The notes: generated by a model from the sequence alone, not told the origin. A stretch of DNA of 64,000 nucleotides from JABFSS01 sp964449445 (GCA_964449445.1 CAYUZT010000008.1:1-64000), one strand, 5' to 3'. Counted from the stretch's first letter, positions 45,954 to 52,756 are shown. Translations and numbers: made by a program.

Positions 45954-46898
45954 ATGACTCCTCTAGAAGTCAGGTGCTCCCCATTCATCCTATTGAAGGA
46001 AGACAATCGAATCGCTCTTCTACTGGAGAATGGAACACTTATTGAAACGTTCACGAGTGAAGTGATGCATCAAGTCTTTCAATGTTTGTATAATCCTGAA
46101 ACGCGCAATTCACGGATGTTCACCTGTCATGGATTTTTGGACCGTGTTATTGATGATAGTTGTAAACAAGATCGTAAGTTTTACCAACCTCGCGGACCGG
46201 ACATGGACATGCATGATGCTCACAAGAAATTCGGCCTGCCCTACGCAATGCAATTCAACGACAATGGAATGATTACTCACAGCGCTCTCATGCTCGGATG
46301 GGATGGCAGAGAACCAATCTTAGCCGACAAGTGGGTATTTGACCCCATCTGTATCCGTCACATGTGGGAATCCAGGGAAGTCTGGCCTCATCAGCGCGTA
46401 CATTGTTACCCCGCTATGCCGTCATTGGAAGTACGATGTCCGCCTTTTGTGCTCCACAAACGAGACGACCACATTAGTCTGCATATGGAGGACGGAAGGC
46501 TCATCGAAACATACCGCTGCGGCGTGATGCAAAAAGTTTTTGACTGCCTGCATGATGAAAACATACGCAATGATACTCGGTACGACTGCCATGCTTTTGT
46601 GGATTGGGTGCTCGAATGCAAACCAAGAACTATTGCAGATCACTACTCTCCACGCGAAAGAATTATGGATATGCATGATGCCCAAAAAGAATTTGGACTT
46701 CCATACGCAATTCAATGTAGTCGTAATGGAGTCATCCGACATAGTGCGTTTGTACTCGGTTGGGATGGCAACGACCCGATTCTCGCTGATAAGTGGTCAA
46801 CTGAACCACTCGGCATCCGCTATATGTGGCAATCCCGCCTACGATGGCCTCATACTCATGTCCATTGTTATCCGGCTCGACTCAACAAACCTTCATGA
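45954..46898 (+). CDS. Tandem-duplicated Cys/His-domain protein, undescribed
   Basis: A 314-aa protein made of two homologous ~155-aa copies. Each has LEVRC-PF-L (residues 4-13 and about 158), L--G-LIET, VM-x-VF-CL, a Cys followed by His in FTCHGFLD / YDCHAFVD, MDMHDA-K-FGLPYA, and I-HSA-(ML/FV)-LGWDG, then PILADKW and YPA. A conserved Cys in a helix start, a distant His before a beta strand and a following Asp resemble permuted NlpC/P60-type or papain-like folds, but I cannot confirm this. No signal peptide. Base composition is A/T-richer than the ribosomal genes, suggesting acquisition. Confidence 0.65.
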   Translation: MTPLEVRCSPFILLKEDNRIALLLENGTLIETFTSEVMHQVFQCLYNPETRNSRMFTCHGFLDRVIDDSCKQDRKFYQPRGPDMDMHDAHKKFGLPYAMQFNDNGMITHSALMLGWDGREPILADKWVFDPICIRHMWESREVWPHQRVHCYPAMPSLEVRCPPFVLHKRDDHISLHMEDGRLIETYRCGVMQKVFDCLHDENIRNDTRYDCHAFVDWVLECKPRTIADHYSPRERIMDMHDAQKEFGLPYAIQCSRNGVIRHSAFVLGWDGNDPILADKWSTEPLGIRYMWQSRLRWPHTHVHCYPARLNKPS

Positions 46899-46922
46899 AT
46901 CTTGATCTCTGGATCCTGAGCC

Positions 46923-47621
46923 CTATTCAATCTTCCCTTTCCGATGCACATCTCTCTGCGCTTCTGCCTGCTCTTTCGTCATTTCGGTGAGTTCAAGGCC
47001 ACCTGAACGAACCTCGTCGGAACTGCCAGCAACGAACACCTTACCGGCACCTTTCATCACATCATCGGAGAGTTTTTTACCAGAACCCTCCGGAGACACA
47101 GGCTCCATGACCGCTGTCTCCGTCATAGGACCTCCCTTTCCTCGGAGCATCTGCAGCGCCATGATGGCTGTCTGTGCGTTGACGAGCTTGTTACGAGTGC
47201 CAAAGCGCTTGCTCAGGACATTTTTGACGCCTGCCTGATTCAGGATGACACGCAGAGCTCCACCGGCGATCACGCCGGTACCGGGCAACGCCGGCATAAT
47301 GCGAATACGCGCGGCCTTGAACTTGCATTCAACAGCGTGAGGGATCGTATCTTTAAAGATCGGCACGCGGATCATCGCGCGCTTGGCGGCAGCAGATGCC
47401 TTCTTCACGGCTGCCTGAACTTCCGTCGCCTTGCCGGTTCCCAGCCCCACTTTCCCTTTCATATTGCCGACGACGACGATCGCGCGAAACCGCATGCGTC
47501 GTCCGCCTTTCACTACACGCGTCACGCGGTCGACGCTCAAAGTGGCCTCCGAGAATTCACTCGGTTCACGTTGTCTTCGATCACCGCGCTTGCGGTCGGG
47601 ACGGGAGGTTTTAGCAGTCAT
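46923..47621 (-). CDS. rpsE: 30S ribosomal protein S5
   Basis: A 232-aa uS5. VDRVTRVVKGGRRMRFRAIVVVGNMKGKVGLGTGKATEV is the double-stranded-RNA-binding core. TIPHAVECKFKAARIRIMPALPGTGVIAGGALRVILNQAGVKNVLSK is the C-terminal domain. A C-terminal extension of about 50 residues (ETAVMEPVSPEGSGKKLSDD onward) is longer than in most S5 proteins. rpmD, which normally follows, is absent. Confidence 0.97.
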   Translation of the reverse strand: MTAKTSRPDRKRGDRRQREPSEFSEATLSVDRVTRVVKGGRRMRFRAIVVVGNMKGKVGLGTGKATEVQAAVKKASAAAKRAMIRVPIFKDTIPHAVECKFKAARIRIMPALPGTGVIAGGALRVILNQAGVKNVLSKRFGTRNKLVNAQTAIMALQMLRGKGGPMTETAVMEPVSPEGSGKKLSDDVMKGAGKVFVAGSSDEVRSGGLELTEMTKEQAEAQRDVHRKGKIE

Positions 47622-47633
47622 AAAATCGGAATA

Positions 47634-47837
47634 TTAGAAGTTAGGATCAACAAGCTGTTGAAGATACGGAGACATTTTTCTCTTTTGCTCTTCCGTCAGC
47701 TCGACAATCTTTCCACTCGCCATGAGATTGCCCTTGGCATTTACAGCGAAACCATTCGGACCGGGATCAACGGTAACCCCATGACTTCGTACCCAGTCGG
47801 AGGAAACGAATGCGGCAACAAGTTCAAGTGATTGCAT
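47634..47837 (-). CDS. Small hypothetical protein between rplR and rpsE
   Basis: A 67-aa frame (MQSLELVAAFVSSDWVRSHG, then FAVNAKGNLMASGKIVELTEEQKRK and YLQQLVDPNF). It starts 3 nt after rplR and ends 12 nt before rpsE, filling the junction exactly, which favours a real gene. No family recognised. It could be a lineage-specific ribosome-associated peptide; that is inference from position only. Confidence 0.5.
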   Translation of the reverse strand: MQSLELVAAFVSSDWVRSHGVTVDPGPNGFAVNAKGNLMASGKIVELTEEQKRKMSPYLQQLVDPNF

Positions 47838-47840
47838 AGA

Positions 47841-48188
47841 TTAGAATTGTAATCCCCCGGCGCGAGCTGCGTCGGCGAGTTCCTTGATGCGTCCGTGGTA
47901 CTTGTACGGACCGCGATCGAAGACAACAGACGTGACTTTCTTTTCCTTCGCCTTCTTCGCGATCAGTTCACCGAGCTTCTTTGCTCCGGCCTTCGTGAGC
48001 GGAGATTTGATTTCGAAGGTGGACGCTGCTGCGAGCGTCTTGCCTGCGGTGTCATCTATTAATTGAACACGGAGAGCCCTGATGGAACGATGCACCGACA
48101 TGCGCGGCCGCACAGCGGTACCGCTGACCTTCGCGCGAACGCGTCGCTTTCGTGCTTGCCGGAGATCAGTCTTGGAGGGGCGGGACAT
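47841..48188 (-). CDS. rplR: 50S ribosomal protein L18
   Basis: A 115-aa uL18 that binds 5S rRNA. KRRVRAKVSGTAVRPRMSVHRSIRALRVQLIDDTAGKTLAAAST and VVFDRGPYKYHGRIKELADAARAGGLQF are the standard N- and C-terminal signatures. Confidence 0.97.
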   Translation of the reverse strand: MSRPSKTDLRQARKRRVRAKVSGTAVRPRMSVHRSIRALRVQLIDDTAGKTLAAASTFEIKSPLTKAGAKKLGELIAKKAKEKKVTSVVFDRGPYKYHGRIKELADAARAGGLQF

Positions 48189-48235
48189 GGGGGTGAGGAT
48201 TGTAGCAGAGAATCAGGATTCAGAGAGAGATGATA

Positions 48236-48299
48236 AGTGAGTGAGGCAGCCTCTCTCTCCTGCGAAGCGGGAGAGAGACGGGAGAGTGAGGGAATAAAA
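48236..48299. repeat. Palindromic element, rplF-rplR junction
   Basis: CTCTCTCCTGCGAAGCGGGA then GAGAGACGGGAGAGTGAGGG and AATAAAAC. Diverged member of the ribosomal-junction family. Confidence 0.75.
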
Positions 48300-48878
48300 C
48301 TAAGCAGCAGCCTTGCTCACCGCAGCCTTCCCCGGCTTCCTTCGGACATCTTCGCCAAAGTACCGCACACCCTTGCCCTTGTAAGGCTCTGGGGGACGGA
48401 GAGAGCGAAGATCTGATGCGACCTGACCGACGAGCTGCTTATCGATGCCGCGGAAGATGACGATGTTCTTGTTCTTCTCATCCTGCGCGACCTCGATGCC
48501 TGCGGGGATGTTGAAGGTGACGGGATGCGAGTGGCCGAGGTTGAGCGCCAATGCCTTGCCCTTGATCTGGGCTTTGTACCCCACACCGATGATCTCGAGT
48601 TTCTTCTCATACCCCTGACTCACACCTAGGACCATGTTGCGGATGATCATGCGCGTCAGTCCGTGGCGTGCTCGAGCATCGGCACTGTCGTCCTTACGGG
48701 TCACCTTCACATCCGTTCCTTCTACTGCAACTGAAACCTCGGGCAGGATTGCGTACGTGAGTTCGCCCTTGGACCCCTTCACTTTCACCATGCCTGCCTG
48801 CCCTGAGCCTGTCGAAGGGACGACCTCGACGGTGACGCCGGAAGGAATGGCCACTGGTTTTGCTCCTATTCTAGACAT
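48300..48878 (-). CDS. rplF: 50S ribosomal protein L6 with in-frame repeat insertion
   Basis: A 192-aa uL6. MSRIGAKPVAIPSGVTVEV starts normally and VKVKGSKGELTYAI continues the first domain. The second domain has GVGYKAQIKGKALALNLGHSHPV and SDLRSLRPPEPYKGKGVRY, typical of L6. Residues about 20-28 (VPSTGSGQA) are an extra segment in the first beta hairpin, encoded by a short CCTTCGACAGGCTCAGG element that also occurs in lysS. The C-terminal KAAVSKAAA is an added tail. Confidence 0.97.
   Translation of the reverse strand: MSRIGAKPVAIPSGVTVEVVPSTGSGQAGMVKVKGSKGELTYAILPEVSVAVEGTDVKVTRKDDSADARARHGLTRMIIRNMVLGVSQGYEKKLEIIGVGYKAQIKGKALALNLGHSHPVTFNIPAGIEVAQDEKNKNIVIFRGIDKQLVGQVASDLRSLRPPEPYKGKGVRYFGEDVRRKPGKAAVSKAAA
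48797..48820 (-). repeat. In-frame CCTTCGRCARGCTCAGG element in rplF
   Basis: On the coding strand it reads CCTTCGACAGGCTCAGGGC, then AGGC, giving PSTGSGQAG. The same element in the same frame lies in lysS (PSASSGQAG). Relatives lie between purC and the DUF192 gene. Confidence 0.75.
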
Positions 48879-48894
48879 TATTCAGAGAGGGAAA

Positions 48895-49010
48895 GCGAGA
48901 GAGGAATGCAGCCCCCCTCTCCCGCAGCAGCGGGGGAGGGGTTGGGGGTGGGGGTGTAAAAAGAAGGGAGAGAGACGGGAGAGTGAGGGCAGGAAAGGAA
49001 GGATGACTGA
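48895..49010. repeat. Palindromic elements, rpsH-rplF junction
   Basis: CCCCCTCTCCCGCAGCAGCG then GGGGAGGGGTTGGGGGTGGG, followed by a second partial copy GGGAGAGAGACGGGAGAGTG. Two members in tandem. Confidence 0.75.
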
Positions 49011-49012
49011 CG

Positions 49013-49402
49013 TTAAGAGATAGTACACAAGACCTCTCCCCCCACCTTGTGTTTCCGTGCTTCTTTGTCGGTGAGTAGTCCCTTGCTCGTTGTGATTACG
49101 GCAATGCCGAAACCCTGGAGAACGGGCTTGAGGTCGGTGGAAGAGGAATACGCGCGGCGTCCGGGCTTGCTGACGCGCTTGAGTTCAAGGGGGGGCTTGT
49201 CTGGGTGGAAGGTGACTTCCAGATCCTGCTTGGGTGCCTCGCCAATAACAGCGACATCGGCAATCCATCCTTCGCGCTTCAGGAGTTCGAGCAGTTGCTC
49301 TTTGATTTTTGACCACGGGGCACGGCACGTCGCGCGTCGCGCGTGTTGGGCATTGCGCATGCGGGTGACCAGATCGCCGATGGGGTCGGAGGTGATACTC
49401 AT
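49013..49402 (-). CDS. rpsH: 30S ribosomal protein S8
   Basis: A 129-aa uS8. SDPIGDLVTRMRNAQHARRA is the N-terminal signature. RVSKPGRRAYSSSTDLKPVLQGFGIAVITTSKGLLTDKEARKHKVGGEVLC is the conserved C-terminal half. In E. coli S8 is the spc-operon repressor; a target hairpin was not identified here. Confidence 0.97.
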   Translation of the reverse strand: MSITSDPIGDLVTRMRNAQHARRATCRAPWSKIKEQLLELLKREGWIADVAVIGEAPKQDLEVTFHPDKPPLELKRVSKPGRRAYSSSTDLKPVLQGFGIAVITTSKGLLTDKEARKHKVGGEVLCTIS

Positions 49403-49404
49403 AA

Positions 49405-49470
49405 TCGGGAGGGCAGTCTCCCTCTCCTGCGAAGCGGGAGAGGGGCTAGGGGTGAGGGCATGAAAGAAAG
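49405..49470. repeat. Palindromic element, rpsN-rpsH junction
   Basis: CCCTCTCCTGCGAAGCGGGA then GAGGGGCTAGGGGTGAGGGC. A 20-codon frame on the minus strand (ATG at about 49460) runs through the element and stops in an ATGA overlap with rpsH, echoing the mini-ORFs at secY, rplN and rplB. Confidence 0.75.
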
Positions 49471-49492
49471 GTCGCGTGAATGAGGGGGAAGA

Positions 49493-49717
49493 TTACCACG
49501 AAGACTTCGTCACGCCGGGAATCTCGCCTCGCACGGCAAGTTCACGGAAGCAAATGCGGCAGAGAGTGAAGAAACGCATGTAGCCGTGACGGCGGCCGCA
49601 GAGCTTGCAACGGTTGTACACGCGCGTGGGGTAGGGAAACTTCTTTCCGGCACGCTTGGCCTTTAGGTATGCTTCGAGCCGGTTACGCTGACTGTTGACG
49701 AGAGAGAGGCGAGCCAT
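49493..49717 (-). CDS. rpsN: 30S ribosomal protein S14, zinc type
   Basis: A 74-aa uS14. YNRCKLCGRRHGYMRFFTLCRICFRELAVRGEIPGVTKSSW carries the two CxxC zinc pairs of the short S14 type. A slightly long N-terminus (SLVNSQRNRLEAYLKAKRAG) precedes it. It starts 3 nt after rplE ends. Confidence 0.95.
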   Translation of the reverse strand: MARLSLVNSQRNRLEAYLKAKRAGKKFPYPTRVYNRCKLCGRRHGYMRFFTLCRICFRELAVRGEIPGVTKSSW

Positions 49718-49719
49718 AG

Positions 49720-50367
49720 CTAGGATTTGGGCAAGTCAGTATCGGGGGTTTCATCAGCAGAATCAACATCCTTGTGAGGCTTTCCGCCTGTTTTAGAAGT
49801 GGTAGGGGACTTCGCTCGTTCGGGGGTGAATGGCATGTGGATCTGCTTAAGGAGCGCGCGTCCGTAATCGTCGCGACCGGCGGTGGTCGTGATCTGGATC
49901 TGCATGCCGAAGATCTTCGTGGCATCGGCGGAGGGAACTTCCGGAAAAATGGTGTGATCTCGCAGACCGATTGCGTAGTTGCCACGACCGTCGAGCTTTA
50001 TCGGGAGTCCGCGGAAGTCGCGGATGCGGGGCAGCACGTAACTGATCAGGCGATCGAGGAACTCTTCCATGGCTCGGCCTCGCAGCGTCACCATCGCGCC
50101 GACGATGCCTCCCTGACGTGTCTTGAAGTTTGAGATGGCAATGCGTGCCGGGCGGTAGATGGGCTTCTGGCCGGTGATGCGCTTGAGGGTGTCTCCGATG
50201 TACTCATGGAGTTCCTTGCTGTCCATCTTCGTCTTGTTGATACCCACATTCACGATCACCTTCTGCAACCGCGGGAGTGCATGGACATTCTTGATCCCCA
50301 GTTCCTTTTTCAGAACGTCTGCAATGGGGCCTTTGAGCCGGTTATGGAGGGAGTCATACTTGGTCAT
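49720..50367 (-). CDS. rplE: 50S ribosomal protein L5
   Basis: A 215-aa uL5 (5S rRNA binder, contacts P-site tRNA). LGIKNVHALPRLQKVIVNVGINK, RITGQKPIYRPARIAISNFKTRQGGIVGAMVTLRG, YVLPRIRDFRGLP and GNYAIGLRDHTIFPEV are all typical. A C-terminal extension of about 35 residues rich in Ser, Thr, Lys and Asp is not part of standard L5. Confidence 0.97.
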   Translation of the reverse strand: MTKYDSLHNRLKGPIADVLKKELGIKNVHALPRLQKVIVNVGINKTKMDSKELHEYIGDTLKRITGQKPIYRPARIAISNFKTRQGGIVGAMVTLRGRAMEEFLDRLISYVLPRIRDFRGLPIKLDGRGNYAIGLRDHTIFPEVPSADATKIFGMQIQITTTAGRDDYGRALLKQIHMPFTPERAKSPTTSKTGGKPHKDVDSADETPDTDLPKS

Positions 50368-50377
50368 GGATGAGTGA

Positions 50378-50450
50378 TGAGGGGGGCTGTTACCCTCTCC
50401 CGCTTGCGGGAGAGGGTGGACCGCGGAGCGGTCCGGGTGAGGGAATGAAA
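50378..50450. repeat. Palindromic element, rplX-rplE junction
   Basis: CCCTCTCCCGCTTGCGGGAG then AGGGTGGACCGCGGAGCGGT, CCGGGTGAGGGAATGAAACT and AAG. Full-length two-palindrome form. Confidence 0.8.
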
Positions 50451-51014
50451 CTAAGAACCGCGTCCGCCGGAACGGACATGAACTTGCTGATCAGGGATGG
50501 AGTGATCCTGCTGCATGCGTGTGCCTTCTTTCACTTCGGCATCCTCCTGCATCGCACCCGATCCGAAGCCCATCTTCTTCCAGAACGGCGTCTTCTTCGC
50601 CGGAGCCACTTTCGTTTCTTTGGCATCCTTGGCTTCGCCGACATCCTTGGTTTCTTTTTTCACTTCCGTGCTCTTTGCGACTTTCTTTTCAACCTTGGGC
50701 TTCACATTCTTCACCTCTTCGCCGCTGATCTTGCTGATGCGAATCTTCCGCCCCTTCTCATCCACCTTGTACCCGATGCGGGCGGGCTTACCGGTCTTCG
50801 GGTCCAGAATCATCACGTTGCTCGCGGAGAGCGCGGCTTCGTACTTCAGAATCCGGCCCGCCTGCTGGGGGGACTTTTTCACGTGACGCGTGCGGATGTT
50901 GATGCCGCCCACGACGACGCGATTTTCAGTGGGCAGAACGCGGAGAATGGATCCGGTCTTCCCTTTATCTTTGCCGGCGATGACGAGGACGGTGTCGCCC
51001 GTGTGGAGTTTCAT
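50451..51014 (-). CDS. rplX: 50S ribosomal protein L24 with long tail
   Basis: A 187-aa uL24. The first ~100 residues are the usual KOW protein: MKLHTGDTVLVIAGKDKGKTG, VVVGGINIRTRHVKKSP, GYKVDEKGRKIRISKISGE. The last ~85 residues are a Lys/Ala/Glu-rich tail (VGEAKDAKETKVAPAKK and so on) encoded by CTTTGGCATCC-type short-period DNA, ending in a Gly/Arg-rich segment. Standard L24 is about 105 aa. ATGA overlap with rplN. Confidence 0.95.
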   Translation of the reverse strand: MKLHTGDTVLVIAGKDKGKTGSILRVLPTENRVVVGGINIRTRHVKKSPQQAGRILKYEAALSASNVMILDPKTGKPARIGYKVDEKGRKIRISKISGEEVKNVKPKVEKKVAKSTEVKKETKDVGEAKDAKETKVAPAKKTPFWKKMGFGSGAMQEDAEVKEGTRMQQDHSIPDQQVHVRSGGRGS

Positions 51015-51379
51015 AATACGTCTGGTGCTTGTGAAATAATCTTCTGGTAGCCGCGTGCGCGCAGTTCCCTGGCGACGGGGCCGAAGACGCGCGTGCCTTT
51101 GGGCATGCCGTCTTTCTGGATGATTACACAGGCGTTGTCGTCAAAGCGGACGGCGCTCCCGTCCTTGCGGCGGGTCATATTGCGCGTGCGTACAACGACT
51201 GCAGTCTCGATGGTCTTCTTGCGCACCGTGCCGCGCGGAGCGGCTTCCTTGATGACAACGATAATCACATCGCCCACGTGCGCGTAGCGGCGCCGACTTG
51301 CTCCGAGCACGCGGATGCACATGGCGGTTTTTCCACCTGTATTATCCGCAACGGTGAGCATGGACTGCTGTTGAATCAT
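51011..51379 (-). CDS. rplN: 50S ribosomal protein L14
   Basis: A 122-aa uL14. MIQQQSMLTVADNTGGKTAMCIRVLG, GDVIIVVIKEAAPRGTVRKK and the C-terminal GTRVFGPVARELRARGYQKIISQAPDVL are canonical. Its first nine codons are duplicated upstream, across a palindromic element, in a mini-ORF whose stop overlaps this start (ATGA). Confidence 0.98.
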   Translation of the reverse strand: MIQQQSMLTVADNTGGKTAMCIRVLGASRRRYAHVGDVIIVVIKEAAPRGTVRKKTIETAVVVRTRNMTRRKDGSAVRFDDNACVIIQKDGMPKGTRVFGPVARELRARGYQKIISQAPDVL

Positions 51380-51465
51380 AGTTGATGGGAGGAGCCTGCC
51401 CCGAGTAGCTTCGCCGCGGAGCGGCGAGCGTACGAGGGGGTGAGCATGGATTGCTGCTGGATCAT
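51376..51465 (-). other. Orphan rplN-start mini-ORF (29 codons)
   Basis: ATG 51465 overlaps the rpsQ stop (ATGA) and encodes MIQQQSMLTPSYARRSAAKL then LGAGSSHQL. Its TGA overlaps the true rplN ATG (ATGA). The first nine residues are identical to L14, and the three codon differences (ATC/ATT, CAG/CAA, CAA/CAG) are all synonymous. Bases 51440-51477 match 51354-51390 with a 1-nt indel. Confidence 0.75.
51391..51439. repeat. Palindromic element, rpsQ-rplN junction
   Basis: CCCCGAGTAGCTTCGCCGCG then GAGCGGCGAGCGTACGAGGG. Same subtype as the two elements at rplO-secY. It lies between the two copies of the rplN start. Confidence 0.8.
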
Positions 51466-51788
51466 TGTTCAGTGGGAACGGCTTCTTCTTTCTTACGCTT
51501 GGTGATCACATCGCTCAATCCCGCCTCTTCTGCGACCTCGCTGACGCGGGGAGCGCGCTTGATCACTTCCGTCACGCGGAAGTGCTTGTTCTTGCTGAGG
51601 GGGCGGCACTCGGTGATGAGAACCGTGTCGCCGACGCCCAGATCTTTGACTCCCTTGGAATCTGCAAGAAACTTCTTACTCACGCGGTAGCGCTTCCGGT
51701 AGAGGGGATGGAACACGGAGCGGTGAACGGTCACCGTGACGGTGCCGATCATCTTCGTTGCGGTGATAGTGCCAACCTTAGTATGCAT
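51462..51788 (-). CDS. rpsQ: 30S ribosomal protein S17
   Basis: A 108-aa uS17. GTITATKMIGTVTVTVHRSVFHPLYRKRYRVSKKFLAD, GDTVLITECRPLSKNKHFRVTEVI are standard. A C-terminal extension of about 25 residues (VITKRKKEEAVPTEQ end) is present. The stop overlaps the ATG of the orphan rplN-start mini-ORF. Confidence 0.96.
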   Translation of the reverse strand: MHTKVGTITATKMIGTVTVTVHRSVFHPLYRKRYRVSKKFLADSKGVKDLGVGDTVLITECRPLSKNKHFRVTEVIKRAPRVSEVAEEAGLSDVITKRKKEEAVPTEQ

Positions 51789-51794
51789 AGAAGA

Positions 51795-51866
51795 CTGAGA
51801 AGCGGGAGATGCTGCCCCCCTCTCCCTGCGCCGAAGGCGCTGGGGGAGGGGTTGGGGGTGGGGGTT
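51795..51866. repeat. Palindromic element, rpmC-rpsQ junction
   Basis: CCCCCCTCTCCCTGCGCCGA then AGGCGCTGGGGGAGGGGTTG and GGGGTGGGGGTTTTAAG. Ribosomal-junction family member. Confidence 0.75.
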
Positions 51867-52181
51867 TTAAGAGGAAGATTTCGAAGTCTTTGGCGACTTC
51901 TTGGGAGCGGACACTGTAGCGATTTTTGGTTTATCTCTCAAGATCTCCTTTGCCTCTTTTGACTCTTTTGCCTCGTTTGTTCCCTTCATCTTTTCTGTCA
52001 GCACCGTCATCATCCTCGCCAGTTGCCTCTTCTCCCTTCGGTAGCGCGCAGTATCCTTCTCGGTATTCATCGTGATCTGCAGCCGCATTTTCTGCACATG
52101 CGTCTGGTGCGACCGGATCTCTTTGCGGAGATCTGCGATTTGCATTGTGCGGAGCTCGGTGATGGTGGTGGAGGATGACAT
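51867..52181 (-). CDS. rpmC: 50S ribosomal protein L29 with tail
   Basis: A 104-aa uL29. ELRTMQIADLRKEIRSHQTHVQKMRLQITMNTEKDTARYRREKRQLARMMTVL is the two-helix L29 hairpin. A C-terminal tail of about 38 residues (GTNEAKESKEAKEILRDK and on to SPKTSKSSS) is repeat-encoded and absent from standard ~65-aa L29. Confidence 0.93.
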   Translation of the reverse strand: MSSSTTITELRTMQIADLRKEIRSHQTHVQKMRLQITMNTEKDTARYRREKRQLARMMTVLTEKMKGTNEAKESKEAKEILRDKPKIATVSAPKKSPKTSKSSS

Positions 52182-52197
52182 GGAGTGGAGGCGGAGA

Positions 52198-52335
52198 AAG
52201 GGGGAGGCTGTTACCCTCTCCGAGCCTGTCCCGAGCGGAGCGAGGGAGGAGAGGGTGGATCGCGGAGCGGTCCGGGTGAGGGAATAAAACTAAGGGTGAA
52301 AAATGGAAAGAAACATTAAGGGTGAGGGCAGAAAA
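52198..52335. repeat. Palindromic elements, rplP-rpmC junction
   Basis: CCCTCTCCGAGCCTGTCCCG, AGCGGAGCGAGGGAGGAGAG, GGTGGATCGCGGAGCGGTCC and GGGTGAGGGAATAAAACTAA. A second truncated right end (GGGTGAGGGCAGAAAACTAA) follows up to the rplP stop, suggesting a repeated partial insertion. Confidence 0.75.
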
Positions 52336-52755
52336 CTAAGCACGGAGACGAACAATGACTTTGGTCTTGAATGGCAATTTGTGTGCGGCGAGCCGGAGAG
52401 CTTCGCGCGCGAGCGCTTCGGGAAGACCGTCGAGTTCAAACAGCATCATTCCGGGCTTCACCGCGAGCGCGTAGTACTCCACAGATCCCTTGCCTGCTCC
52501 CATGGGGACTTCGGCAGCCTTACGAGTGACTGGCGTATGCGGAAACACGCGGATCCAGATTTTTCCTCCGCGCTGCACGGTATGCGTGAGTGCGCGGCGG
52601 GCCGCTTCGATCTGCCGCGCCGTCAGCTCGCCGCCTCCCTGGGCCTTCAGCCCGATGGAACCGAACGCCAATTGTGTCCCGCGCGTCGCTTTGCCGTAGA
52701 AGGCTCCGCGACGACGGTGCTGCTTACGATGCTTTAACTTCTTGGGTTCTAACAT
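52336..52755 (-). CDS. rplP: 50S ribosomal protein L16
   Basis: A 139-aa uL16. KHRKQHRRRGAFYGKATRGTQLAFGSIGLKA, LTARQIEAARRALTHTVQRGGKIWIRVFPHTPVTRKAAEVPMGAGKGSVEYYALAVKPG are canonical. Complete length. Confidence 0.98.
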   Translation of the reverse strand: MLEPKKLKHRKQHRRRGAFYGKATRGTQLAFGSIGLKAQGGGELTARQIEAARRALTHTVQRGGKIWIRVFPHTPVTRKAAEVPMGAGKGSVEYYALAVKPGMMLFELDGLPEALAREALRLAAHKLPFKTKVIVRLRA

Positions 52756-52756
52756 G

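Noticed and set aside
43480..46922. rpmD (L30) hidden in the rpsE-rplO interval
   Set aside because: No ~60-aa frame with the L30 pattern on the minus strand; the interval is filled by other genes. Consistent with loss in CPR.
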